Shown: positions 46,002 through 54,381 of the stretch, piece after piece
How the letters are laid out: every line of letters starts with the position of its first letter
How positions within the stretch are numbered: position 1 is the first letter of the stretch
Assembly (NCBI RefSeq): GCF_008974325.1
Contig: NZ_BKCG01000001.1
Location: 434,001-498,000, forward strand
Direction: 5' to 3'
Source: Patiriisocius marinus
GTDB lineage: Bacteria > Bacteroidota > Bacteroidia > Flavobacteriales > Flavobacteriaceae
DNA: 64,000 nucleotides
Made by a program: the position numbers and the translations under genes
The notes under the pieces: model-generated
What the model saw: the letters and a program-made list of their open reading frames with translations, nothing else
What the model was told of the DNA's origin: nothing
Database searches by the model: none

Positions 46002-47187
46002 TAGCAATGGCTTTCTTATTTCCGAAGAAGGAAAAAATTATAAAACTCAAAAACCCAAGAAGTGTTGCTGCAGTTATTGCTAATGTAAAACTACCTACAA
46101 CATATGTTTTTAGATGTTTAATAAACTCGAAGTTTTCATTAATTGTATCAACTGAAAAATTAAATTCTGAACCCAAAAGCCAACTCCCCAATTTCAAACT
46201 AGCATAAAGAATAAAAGGAATAAAAGGAGGCAAACTAACATTTGAAAATGTGAAAGCAATCACTTTATTTAGTTTTAAAGCCACTGCCAGAAAAACAACG
46301 AGTATTGTATGTAAACCCCACAATGGTGATATTCCAACAAACACTCCTAAAGCCACAGACAAAGCTTTTTTTACAGGACTATCATCTATCCCTAAAAGAT
46401 CTTCCGCTAGAAATTTCTTAACCCCTTTTTTTTTAAAATTACGAATGAAATCTCGCGGTTTAATATAAAAAAGCGTGATTATAACAAAGACAGTATTTAA
46501 TATTGAGATGCGAGTAAAATCCTTAAAAGGTCTAAAATGTGAAACACGCTCACTTTCATCATAGAGTACCTGAACAGGGATATTTTCTACTGTAACACCT
46601 CGCCAAGCAGCTTTTACTATCACTTCAATTTCAAACTCAAATTTCTTGGTAATAAATTTCATTTCTGAAATAGGCTGCAATGGATATAATCTAAAACCAG
46701 ATTGTGTATCCTGCAATTTAATTCCAGTTTCAAACCAAAACCAAAAATTAGAAAACTTATTCCCAAAACTACTTTTTTTAGGAACTCCCTCTTGAGACAT
46801 ATTCCTTGAACCTATTAGTAATAAATTTTTAGTACTTGACTGATCTAAGCATTCAATAAATTGTGCTATATCTTCTGGGAAATGTTGCCCATCACTGTCA
46901 ATTGTAATAGCATTTTTAAAGCCTAAGACTATTGCTTTTTTAAAACCAACTCGTAGTGCATTTCCTTTTCCTTGGTTAGGAGAAATAGTGATAATTTCTA
47001 ATTGAGAATATGCTTCTAAAATTTTTGAGGTTTCGTCAGTTGCACCATCATTAACAATTATAATATTGTTAGTGTATTTTAAGACACCGTTCAAAACACG
47101 ATTCAAGGTTTTGGCATTATTATACGTGGGTATAATAATGCAGCATTTATGGTCTTGTAAAAGTTGGTTAGTAGCAGTGATGCTCAT
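45994..47187 (-). CDS. family 2 glycosyltransferase with DUF2062 membrane domain
   Basis: A 397-residue protein with a GT-A domain (about 1-235). The nucleotide-sugar start is CCIIIPTYNNAKTL, the metal motif region is TIDSDGQHFPED (about 100-110), and DTQSGFRLYPLQPI follows. The C-terminal DUF2062 part (about 260-397) has membrane helices and the GVFVGISPLWGLHT signature. The same two-domain arrangement is usual in aryl-polyene and flexirubin clusters. Whether it glycosylates the pigment, a lipid carrier or something else is not known. It precedes and overlaps the MMPL fusion gene. Confidence 0.88.
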   Translation of the reverse strand: MSITATNQLLQDHKCCIIIPTYNNAKTLNRVLNGVLKYTNNIIIVNDGATDETSKILEAYSQLEIITISPNQGKGNALRVGFKKAIVLGFKNAITIDSDGQHFPEDIAQFIECLDQSSTKNLLLIGSRNMSQEGVPKKSSFGNKFSNFWFWFETGIKLQDTQSGFRLYPLQPISEMKFITKKFEFEIEVIVKAAWRGVTVENIPVQVLYDESERVSHFRPFKDFTRISILNTVFVIITLFYIKPRDFIRNFKKKGVKKFLAEDLLGIDDSPVKKALSVALGVFVGISPLWGLHTILVVFLAVALKLNKVIAFTFSNVSLPPFIPFILYASLKLGSWLLGSEFNFSVDTINENFEFIKHLKTYVVGSFTLAITAATLLGFLSFIIFSFFGNKKAIANG

Positions 47188-47296
47188 TGATTACTATTAG
47201 TTACCTAGCAATCAAAAATAAGAAATTGAAAGACAATAGCGACGTTAAAATCTCCTTTTAAGTAGCAAGTTGAAAGCATTTTCAAAATGCTAGAAA

Positions 47297-47782
47297 TTAA
47301 AAACTAGATTTCTCAGCATCAGTAAAGAGTGAGGATTGCTGCACATACCCTTTCACAAATTTACGAACGTCAGCTGATGTTGTTTGGGAGATATTTGAAA
47401 GAATAAAGTTTTTATCTTCATCTAAGTCGTTTCGGTACTTTAAAAACTTTGGAGCATTTTCTTGAATACTTAATCGGATAACTCTAATTTCAATATTGTT
47501 AGAATTAGCAAGAACAGCTTTCTCTAATAATAAAACTCCATCTTTAAATAGTATTTTTTTGTTTTTCACGCCTTTTACTAATCTAGATTGAAGTGTCATT
47601 AAAGCACCATTATAAGCGTCTTTAACGCTAGAATCTTCTTTAACCGAAGCTAGGTTTTTTTCAAAAATAGCGATAGCTTGATCTCCCTCATTTACTTTTA
47701 CATAGGAAGTTCTTACGGCATCTAATGATTGCGCGCTAATAGATGCAGTAGCAAGTAATAAAAAAAAGTATAGAAGTTTCAT
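47297..47782 (-). CDS. small secreted protein of unknown function in the pigment cluster
   Basis: A 161-residue protein with a signal peptide (cleavage after SAQ, residue 18). The helical mature part shows a regular spacing of hydrophobic residues, as in TPR-like or helical-repeat proteins (AIAIFEKNLAS, AYNGALMTLQSR, LLEKAVLANSNNIEIRVIRLSIQENAP). I cannot assign a family. It shares one base with the hotdog gene upstream (TAATG-type junction). A 109-bp gap separates it from the glycosyltransferase gene, and I see nothing notable in that gap. Confidence 0.7.
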   Translation of the reverse strand: MKLLYFFLLLATASISAQSLDAVRTSYVKVNEGDQAIAIFEKNLASVKEDSSVKDAYNGALMTLQSRLVKGVKNKKILFKDGVLLLEKAVLANSNNIEIRVIRLSIQENAPKFLKYRNDLDEDKNFILSNISQTTSADVRKFVKGYVQQSSLFTDAEKSSF

Positions 47783-48150
47783 TAGTCTATAATTGTAAAT
47801 AATGCACTCATTTTTAGTGCTAGGGTTTCTCCAAAACTAGAGATGTTTTTTGTTTTAAAACCGTTTTCTACTTCTGTAATAGTGATTGAAAGTTTTAAAT
47901 ATGGCGTTTTATTAGGATTAATAATAGCCATAAATTTAATGTTTGTAGTCTCACTTAAAAATAATGTTGAGTCAACTGCCTTTTCAGTAAGTTCTTTAAT
48001 AATTTGAATCATGCATACTCCAGGCATTACAGGATTCCCAGGGAAATGGCCTTTAAAAATATCATTATCCTTATTTAGATATATTTCAGCTTCAACCACA
48101 CCATCAGTGTATTCGAAATTTTCAAGAGTATATAAATCTTTAATTAACAT
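47782..48150 (-). CDS. FabZ-like hotdog protein lacking the catalytic Glu
   Basis: A 122-residue single hotdog domain of the FabA/FabZ 3-hydroxyacyl-ACP dehydratase type. The His of the catalytic dyad is kept (H35 in FKGHFPGNPVMPGV). The Glu that normally follows in the central helix (GVLxxEA) aligns with Q49 in GVCMIQI. Dehydration may be slow or lost, and the protein could instead bind acyl-ACP or act as a thioesterase-like partner. It sits between a lipoprotein gene and a secreted protein gene. Confidence 0.8.
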   Translation of the reverse strand: MLIKDLYTLENFEYTDGVVEAEIYLNKDNDIFKGHFPGNPVMPGVCMIQIIKELTEKAVDSTLFLSETTNIKFMAIINPNKTPYLKLSITITEVENGFKTKNISSFGETLALKMSALFTIID

Positions 48151-48152
48151 TT

Positions 48153-48770
48153 TTATTTTTTAAGATATTCAAGTGCTATTGACAGCTTAATATTATTGTG
48201 ATTGATATTAATTTTTTTTGCGATATTTTCTTCAACATCATTAAATGTAATCAATATTTTTATTCTTCCATTTGGGGCATTTGCAATTGAATACAATTGT
48301 TTTGACTCCACGTTTTCAGAAAATAGATTCCCACCATCAGAATTTGCTGTTTCAAACACATCATATTCTGAATTTTGGTATTGTGATACTACATCTGTTT
48401 TTTCAGTAATCAGAATTCTAAAATCCTTTTCTAATGTATTAACTACAATTTTTCTATCTAAATCTGGCAGAATAAAATTCTTGGTAAAGGTATCACCATC
48501 GTATAGAAAATCAAATATTTTACTTCCAAATTCAGTTGTAAAAACAACTCGGTGTTTTACTTCGGAAATTTTCTTGACAATTAAAATTCCGCCAAAATAA
48601 TTTCCGTAGATATCAAGCTTTGCTTTATAAACATAATCTTTGGATAGATCAGAAAAATATGGGCTACCTATGTTCTGTTTTGAAACAGGAACTTCAAGCC
48701 CTTTTATTATCTTAGGTCCACACGAAAAAAGCGTTAGTATTAAAAGGCTACTGAGTAAAAACCGAATCAT
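48153..48770 (-). CDS. predicted outer-membrane lipoprotein (LolB/DUF3261-like?)
   Basis: A 205-residue lipoprotein (signal ending LFSC, C17) with a beta-rich domain (YKAKLDIYGNYFGGILIVKK, RVVFTTEFGSKIFDFLYDGD). The pattern, a lipoprotein acting next to a LolA-like periplasmic carrier and an MMPL exporter, is that of a LolB-like acceptor for pigment delivery to the outer membrane. Sequence alone does not prove this. It overlaps the LolA-like gene by 23 bp. Confidence 0.65.
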   Translation of the reverse strand: MIRFLLSSLLILTLFSCGPKIIKGLEVPVSKQNIGSPYFSDLSKDYVYKAKLDIYGNYFGGILIVKKISEVKHRVVFTTEFGSKIFDFLYDGDTFTKNFILPDLDRKIVVNTLEKDFRILITEKTDVVSQYQNSEYDVFETANSDGGNLFSENVESKQLYSIANAPNGRIKILITFNDVEENIAKKININHNNIKLSIALEYLKK

Positions 48771-49374
48771 CGATAGGAGTGTTTATCTTTCGATTAGAGA
48801 ATACAATTTTTGTATAATCCTGTGATGGTTCAATCATTTTCACTTGCGTTACTGCACCGTCTGTTGTATCAAAAAGCAATTCAAATGAGGCAATATACTC
48901 TAACATTTTACTGTCTTTAGGGACAAACACTGCCTTACTTGAATTTCTTGTTTTAAAATAAGTGACATTAAAATCGTCGTCGCTAAACATATCGCCCTTC
49001 ACGCTGTTAACTATAAGCTGATTAAGTTTTTTAAACATCTTGCTACTCCCAATGTCTATGGCATTTTTTGTACCTCCATCATTAATAAGTAATTGTTCAT
49101 CTTTAAAAATAACACTATACTCGTATGGTTTTGTATACTCCCATTTTACTAATCCTGGAGCCTTGAACTGAAGTGCTCCAAAAGTTTCTATATCGTTATC
49201 TAAAAAGTCTAAATGTTTATACTGAATAAAATCACTTTTAATAGTATTCGCTTCTTGTGAAGCTTTAACTACCATAGCTTTAAATGACTCAATTTCAGAA
49301 GCATTCATTGCAGTCTCTTGGCTAAAAGTGACTGAAGAAACAAATATAAACACCATTAATAATACCTTACTCAT
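48748..49374 (-). CDS. LolA-like periplasmic carrier
   Basis: A 208-residue periplasmic protein with a signal peptide (cleavage near VTFSQ). Its LolA fold begins FKAMVVKASQEANTIKSDFIQYKHLDFLDNDI and has FGALQFKAPGLVKWEYTKPYEYSVIF, a hallmark of the outer-membrane lipoprotein carrier family. LolA-like genes occur in aryl-polyene clusters and are thought to shuttle the lipid product across the periplasm. The neighbours (a deacetylase upstream, a lipoprotein downstream) overlap it by 8 and 23 bp. Confidence 0.88.
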   Translation of the reverse strand: MSKVLLMVFIFVSSVTFSQETAMNASEIESFKAMVVKASQEANTIKSDFIQYKHLDFLDNDIETFGALQFKAPGLVKWEYTKPYEYSVIFKDEQLLINDGGTKNAIDIGSSKMFKKLNQLIVNSVKGDMFSDDDFNVTYFKTRNSSKAVFVPKDSKMLEYIASFELLFDTTDGAVTQVKMIEPSQDYTKIVFSNRKINTPIDDSVFTQ

Positions 49375-50143
49375 AGGGTTGAATATTCAAAAGTTGATCT
49401 ACTGTAACCGACTTTAATTTATGCTTTTGTAAAAATAGCAATAAGTGTTCCAAAACAGCGATACTCTTTTCACTTGTATCGTGTAATAAAATGACATCGC
49501 CAGGCTTTAAATTTCGTGTAATTCGTTTCAAAGTATATTCCTTCGAAAACGGAAGTGTATCAAGAGATCTTTTATTCCATCCTATTGATACAAGTTTAGT
49601 AGTAGCTATAGCCCGTTTAATCCTAGGATTTGTAACACCAAATGCTGGTCGATACATTTTAACTGTCTTCCCTGAAACCTCTTTTATTAGGGTGGTTGTT
49701 TTATTAAGCTCACCCACTACTTTATTGGTTGCTAAAAAACCAAAGTTATTAGCGTGATGGTATGTATGGTTCCCAACTGTATGTCCCTCATTTATTATTT
49801 GATTCAATAGCTTGGGGTTTGCTTTTATATTATTTCCTATGCAAAAAAAAGTTGCTTTTGCATTATGCTTTTTTAGTAAATCTAAAACTCTTGGTGTGAA
49901 CTCTGGATGTGGTCCATCGTCAAATGTTATTGAGATAATTGGCTCTTGAGTATTTGGATTGCTATAAAGTGATTTAAAAAAATAATTCCAGCGTATGAAT
50001 CCTGAACCACACATAGTTACAAGCAACCATATACTTCCAATAGTTATAAAAACAACATAACTTAAATCCACAAAAAAACTAGCAACTATTAATATTGCTA
50101 CTAAAAGAGTAAAGAAAACATTAACTGTTTTAAAATTTAGCAT
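49367..50143 (-). CDS. membrane-anchored polysaccharide deacetylase-like (NodB) protein
   Basis: A 258-residue protein with two N-terminal membrane helices (about 7-27, 29-48) and a NodB homology domain. The metal-binding motifs are visible as TFDDGP (73-78, catalytic Asp and ligand Asp) and HTVGNHTYHH (about 115-125). Later it shows MYRPAFGVTNPRIKRA and VILLHDTSE. NodB enzymes remove acetyl groups from N-acetyl sugars. Its presence amid pigment genes suggests deacylation of a glycan or ester, but no substrate can be named. It overlaps the ketosynthase-like gene by 7 bp. Confidence 0.88.
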   Translation of the reverse strand: MLNFKTVNVFFTLLVAILIVASFFVDLSYVVFITIGSIWLLVTMCGSGFIRWNYFFKSLYSNPNTQEPIISITFDDGPHPEFTPRVLDLLKKHNAKATFFCIGNNIKANPKLLNQIINEGHTVGNHTYHHANNFGFLATNKVVGELNKTTTLIKEVSGKTVKMYRPAFGVTNPRIKRAIATTKLVSIGWNKRSLDTLPFSKEYTLKRITRNLKPGDVILLHDTSEKSIAVLEHLLLFLQKHKLKSVTVDQLLNIQPYE

Positions 50144-51204
50144 TTGCGTAACATCACGAAGGTGTGATTATCTCCGCGATACTGATTGTAAATGAGAATG
50201 GTATTTAAAGCAGATGGTGCTTTATCATTAAGTTTAATGCAATCTGGCATTTGTTGAGTCTTTAGCATTTTGGCGCCAAGCCAAACCCCAAATGCTGATG
50301 CCGTTTTATACTCTCCAATTAAGTGTTTATAAACCACCTGCTGTGTGTTAGCAAATACTCCTTCGGAAAGTTTATTAAAATACTCATCAAAATTAACATC
50401 GCCATTATTCCCTAAAACAACTGCATCAATATCATTTACTGTATAATTATTTTGTTTTAGAAATTCGTACAATTTAGTCTCAACTCTTGTTAATCCAAGG
50501 GTATTATATATTGCAACATCTATTAACTCAGCATACGTACTTTCTTGCTTGGCATTTGATAAAACAATAAATGAAGCTCCTTCACTAAAAACAGCGCCAA
50601 CAGTTTTTGACGAAAGAATATTCAAATTATCTATTGTTTGTTCCTGCTTAATATGATCTATTAAACCGTGTACTTTAATCATATGCGGGCCAAGCTCATC
50701 AACACCTCCTACTAAAATATTAGTAGCTTCATCGAGTTCTAATTGTAATTGGGCGTCTAACAAAGCAGTTTCAAACGAACTACTTGAATGAACATATGTA
50801 AAGTTATACCCTTTGCACTGTATCCCTAAAGCTATTTGCCCTCCCACTGTATTATGTGTGGATTGTATAAAAGATGTTGGGGTTAAAAATTCTTCATTAT
50901 TGTCGATTATTTTAGCAACAAAACGTTCGCTTTCAATAACACAACCCATTCCTGAACCAGTTATAACAGCATCGACAGATTCCAGTCCAGCTTCTTCTAA
51001 TGCAACCTTTGAAGCTACCACTCCCATTTTAATTCCTTTTGCCATTCGGCGAGCTGAACCAGCATCTAAATATGCTTTGTAATTAGGATTTACAACTGAA
51101 ATATTAGTGGTTGAATAATTGACAATTTCATTTAAAAACTCCGAGTTATCGAATGTTTTTTGAGAGGTAATTGCTCCTATGCTATTTATAAATACTTTTT
51201 TCAT
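50137..51204 (-). CDS. ketosynthase-like protein without active-site Cys (chain-length-factor-like)
   Basis: A 355-residue thiolase-fold protein that resembles FabF-type ketosynthases through VVASKVALEEAGL, ITGSGMGCVIESE and SFIQSTHNTVGGQIA. The nucleophile position reads TYVHSSSSFETAL, placing Ser141 where Cys belongs. The two active-site His motifs are also missing (VVLGNNGDVNF instead of HGT). It is translated right before nothing else but after an intact ketosynthase, with one base shared (51204). Such pairs form KS-CLF-type heterodimers in aryl-polyene synthases; the pairing is inferred. Confidence 0.82.
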   Translation of the reverse strand: MKKVFINSIGAITSQKTFDNSEFLNEIVNYSTTNISVVNPNYKAYLDAGSARRMAKGIKMGVVASKVALEEAGLESVDAVITGSGMGCVIESERFVAKIIDNNEEFLTPTSFIQSTHNTVGGQIALGIQCKGYNFTYVHSSSSFETALLDAQLQLELDEATNILVGGVDELGPHMIKVHGLIDHIKQEQTIDNLNILSSKTVGAVFSEGASFIVLSNAKQESTYAELIDVAIYNTLGLTRVETKLYEFLKQNNYTVNDIDAVVLGNNGDVNFDEYFNKLSEGVFANTQQVVYKHLIGEYKTASAFGVWLGAKMLKTQQMPDCIKLNDKAPSALNTILIYNQYRGDNHTFVMLRKC

Positions 51205-52406
51205 TAGGGCTTTTTAGAAAATAATACCGAAGTACAGTTACCACCAAAACCTAACGAATTAGAAAGCACAGTGTTTAATTCTTTTTTGATGAGTGATGTT
51301 TCTGGAGTAATACTAAACTCTTTCATCTTGTTTTTGAAATTCAGATTTGGAAATATCACATTGTTTTGTAGTGCCAATACTGCATATATTGCTTCGACCC
51401 CTCCTGCAGCAGCAAGCGTGTGGCCTGTGTATGCTTTAGTTGAACTAAATGGAGGAACTTCTTCGCCAAAAACTCTAATAATTGCACGACCTTCAGATAA
51501 ATCGTTATTAGGTGTTGCGGTTCCGTGGGCATTAATATAATCAACATCCTTAGGAGCAAGGTTAGCAACCCTTAACGTTTTCTCCATTGCAGCTGTCGCA
51601 CCATCTCCATTTTCTGAAGAAGCCGTTTGATGAAATGCATCATTTGTATTACCGTAGCCTTTAACATAAGCCAATACTTTTCTATTTTCTGCTTTTACAA
51701 TCTCATCACTTTCTAAAACAAGGTACGCTGCAGCTTCACCTAGATTCAAGCCCTTTCTGGCATCATCAAAAGGTGTATTATAAGTGTCACTAAGTATCAT
51801 TAATGTTTTAAAACCATTAATAGTAAACTTAGACAAACAGTCGGTTCCTCCTACTACTACACGATCTAATTTTCCAGATTTAATCAATCTAGAACCTATA
51901 ATTATTGCATTAGCAGCAGATGAACAAGCAGTACTTATTGTAGAAACGAAGCTCTCTTCTATTCCTAATAGCTTAGCAATTTTCTGAGTTCCATCACCTA
52001 AATGATGTCCATCAATATACTTTCTGTTTGTAGGGTTTTCAATATAATCGTAGAAATACTTTTCAGTCATATCCATCCCACCTACAGTACTAGCAGATAT
52101 TAATCCGGATCGATACTTAGCCATATTAGTTATTCCAGCATTTTCAACGGCTTGTTTAGCGGCAAATGCACCGAGTAAACTTGAACGAGAATAATTATGG
52201 TCTGCTGGTAAATCTAAAGACTTTTCTAAATCTGCATTAGTATAGGCTATTTCACCAACCATAATACAGTCTTTATGAATAGTATCTATTTTTGAGATTT
52301 TAGAAATCCCTTTTTTACCATTTATTAGTGATAGGTAATTTTCCTCCACATTGTTTCCAATAGCAGAAATTATTCCCATCCCAGTTATGGCTACACTTTT
52401 ACTCAT
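51204..52406 (-). CDS. 3-oxoacyl-ACP synthase (FabF-type ketosynthase)
   Basis: A 400-residue condensing enzyme with the full catalytic triad: Cys161 in STACSSAANA, His in NAHGTATPNND (about 300) and His in YTGHTLAAAGG (about 336). It extends the polyene chain by decarboxylative condensation on ACP. It lies 4 bp after the ACP gene and shares a base with the Cys-less partner downstream, so a KS-CLF complex with that partner and the adjacent ACP is likely. Confidence 0.93.
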   Translation of the reverse strand: MSKSVAITGMGIISAIGNNVEENYLSLINGKKGISKISKIDTIHKDCIMVGEIAYTNADLEKSLDLPADHNYSRSSLLGAFAAKQAVENAGITNMAKYRSGLISASTVGGMDMTEKYFYDYIENPTNRKYIDGHHLGDGTQKIAKLLGIEESFVSTISTACSSAANAIIIGSRLIKSGKLDRVVVGGTDCLSKFTINGFKTLMILSDTYNTPFDDARKGLNLGEAAAYLVLESDEIVKAENRKVLAYVKGYGNTNDAFHQTASSENGDGATAAMEKTLRVANLAPKDVDYINAHGTATPNNDLSEGRAIIRVFGEEVPPFSSTKAYTGHTLAAAGGVEAIYAVLALQNNVIFPNLNFKNKMKEFSITPETSLIKKELNTVLSNSLGFGGNCTSVLFSKKP

Positions 52407-52409
52407 CTA

Positions 52410-52664
52410 CTATGCTCTATTAGCTTCAATAAAAGCAGCCATAGTATTTACAGATTCAAAGATTTTTTTACCATCCTTAGGGTCAGTTAATTTAATCCCG
52501 TAATCTTTATCAAGCATTACAATTAACTCAAGTGCATCAATTGAATCAAGACCCAAGCCATCACCAAATAACACCTCATCATCTGCAATTTCTGCTACTG
52601 TAACATCTTCAAGATTTAATTGCTCGATGATTTTAGTCTTTAATTCTTCTTTTAGTTCACTCAT
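52410..52664 (-). CDS. acyl carrier protein
   Basis: An 84-residue ACP with the phosphopantetheine attachment Ser41 in GLGLDSIDALEL. The acidic helix II is typical of type II synthases. Its ATG overlaps the stop of the preceding truncated ketosynthase-like gene by 4 bp (ATGA). It probably carries the growing polyene for the adjoining ketosynthase. Confidence 0.95.
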   Translation of the reverse strand: MSELKEELKTKIIEQLNLEDVTVAEIADDEVLFGDGLGLDSIDALELIVMLDKDYGIKLTDPKDGKKIFESVNTMAAFIEANRA

Positions 52665-53281
52665 AATTCTTGGTATAATCTATTTATTTCTTTGGTTGTA
52701 TGTTCAATTTTACTCTTTTCTGTACTTACTAAATACATAAAAGCTTCATAATTTTCTTCATCTACATTTACCCATCCACAGAGAACTTCATTTGACTTTT
52801 TTGAGGAGATTAAGCTGCTTGCATAGTCAAATAGATGCTCACCGCTAAAGTCATCAAAGATAAAAAAACTATTCTCACTATATAACCTATGCCTAATGCA
52901 AATTTCACCTATACAAATATTAGGTAAGGTGTAAACAAACACAGCTGGACTAGGATAATAATTAGTGCTATCGGCAATTGATTTTTGATGTTTTCTATCT
53001 GTATCTAAACTTGAGGCATTATTACTTAAAACAACAGCAATATCTCTTTCTTCAATAGCCTCAGTGGGTGTTTTCAATAACATTTCGGCAGCCAAAAAAG
53101 ACAGCTTACTTAAGGTATCCATTTTAAAAAATTTTCTATAATTAAGATCTAATTCTTTATAGATGTTTTTTAAAACTAAAGGTATTTCTGTTTCACTAGA
53201 AGTTATTTGGCTATTGCCATTTAGTGAAGCTTTTCCATTTTTTATGCTACAGTAATTTGAAATGTAATATGTGTTTTCCAA
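52661..53281 (-). CDS. truncated ketosynthase-like protein of the pigment cluster
   Basis: A 206-residue protein, roughly the N-terminal half of a thiolase-fold ketosynthase, seen in SKLSFLAAEMLL, IAVVLSNNASSLDTDRKHQ and AVFVYTLPNICIGEICIRH. No Cys-His-His triad is present. It is not recently broken, because it ends cleanly and is coupled to the ACP (ATGA). The start is TTG at 53279-53281, with no ATG available; the context CTATTGGA is the same as at sprA. It is likely a non-catalytic partner or scaffold for the synthase. Relatives are known in flexirubin clusters, but no function is established. Confidence 0.75.
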   Translation of the reverse strand: MENTYYISNYCSIKNGKASLNGNSQITSSETEIPLVLKNIYKELDLNYRKFFKMDTLSKLSFLAAEMLLKTPTEAIEERDIAVVLSNNASSLDTDRKHQKSIADSTNYYPSPAVFVYTLPNICIGEICIRHRLYSENSFFIFDDFSGEHLFDYASSLISSKKSNEVLCGWVNVDEENYEAFMYLVSTEKSKIEHTTKEINRLYQEL

Positions 53282-53287
53282 TAGAAA

Positions 53288-54349
53288 TTATTTTTTCTTA
53301 CAAACAAACATTGTGTGATACTCCCCTAAAGCTACATCTTCATCTATAAAAAGACCTGCTTCATTAATTATTCTTTTCAAGACCGTTGAAGGATACATTT
53401 TACTATTACCATTCGCCATCACTGTAAAATATAATGAGGTTGCTTCTAAAGCAAAACGGGCATTTTCAAATTTTTGACGGTCAGTATATGTTTCAATTAT
53501 TACTAACCTTGTTTCTTGATCCATTGCATTAACAGCCGTGTTTATTATGGTGCTTATTTCTGCTTCAGAAAAACAATCTAAAAATTGACACATCCATATT
53601 ACATCTACGCCTTTAGGTAATTTTTTGGGCTTTTTTGAGAGCCAATCTATTTCTTGTCCAATAACGCGATCAGAAAATCCTTTCGCTGTAATATTAGCGA
53701 TTGCCTTTTTTAATTGTCCTGGTAAATCTAAAATTCGCATTTTAACTTCAGGATCTTTTGCAAGACAATTCATTGCAAACTTCCCAGTGTTTCCTCCTAT
53801 ATCATAGATAATACTAGGATTATAGGTAAATAATTTTTCTAATGCTTCATCAAAAATCGGATCGCTATAATGATGATCAAATTCAAACCAAGATGTTTGA
53901 ATATCCTTTGGAAGTTGTGACAACCCTTCATAAATAGTGCTCCACTTTCCAAGCTCTTGCAATCCTTCTGGAGTTCCATTTTTTATGGCTTCAGGTAGAT
54001 GATATAAACCTTTATAGCAAACATCATTTGTGAAGTTTAAATTAACTCTAGTAGTCTCATGATAATTTAAGAAATATCCTGTTTTAGTTAACCTATACTT
54101 CCCTTCTTCTTGGGCAACTATATATGAACTTTCTGCAATTTCAAGTAAAACGCCCACACCATAAGTATCAAGTTCTAATGCATCACCTATTTGAGTAATA
54201 GAGACACCACCTCTTTTTCTATTTTCAAAAATATAACTAAAAATCCCTAGTTTTTTCAATGATACCGTTGCTTGAAATACAAAAGGTGCAAATGCAATTT
54301 TATGTGCTTCTTGCACTGCATCAAAGGCGGTTTCAGCTTTCGTATTCAT
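53288..54349 (-). CDS. SAM-dependent methyltransferase-like protein (O-MT family 2 type)
   Basis: A 353-residue protein with an N-terminal winged-helix dimerisation domain (KLGIFSYIFENRKRGGVSI, IGDALELDTYG) and a C-terminal Rossmann domain. The SAM loop is IYDIGGNTGKFA (about 182). The region that carries the catalytic His in O-methyltransferases (LHDW) reads MCQFLDCFSEAE here, so ordinary O-methylation is doubtful. C-methylation or another SAM reaction is possible; flexirubins can carry a ring methyl group. It lies between two ketosynthase genes. Confidence 0.8.
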   Translation of the reverse strand: MNTKAETAFDAVQEAHKIAFAPFVFQATVSLKKLGIFSYIFENRKRGGVSITQIGDALELDTYGVGVLLEIAESSYIVAQEEGKYRLTKTGYFLNYHETTRVNLNFTNDVCYKGLYHLPEAIKNGTPEGLQELGKWSTIYEGLSQLPKDIQTSWFEFDHHYSDPIFDEALEKLFTYNPSIIYDIGGNTGKFAMNCLAKDPEVKMRILDLPGQLKKAIANITAKGFSDRVIGQEIDWLSKKPKKLPKGVDVIWMCQFLDCFSEAEISTIINTAVNAMDQETRLVIIETYTDRQKFENARFALEATSLYFTVMANGNSKMYPSTVLKRIINEAGLFIDEDVALGEYHTMFVCKKK

Positions 54350-54381
54350 TGTGTCGTTGTGTATTAAATGTTAAATATAAC

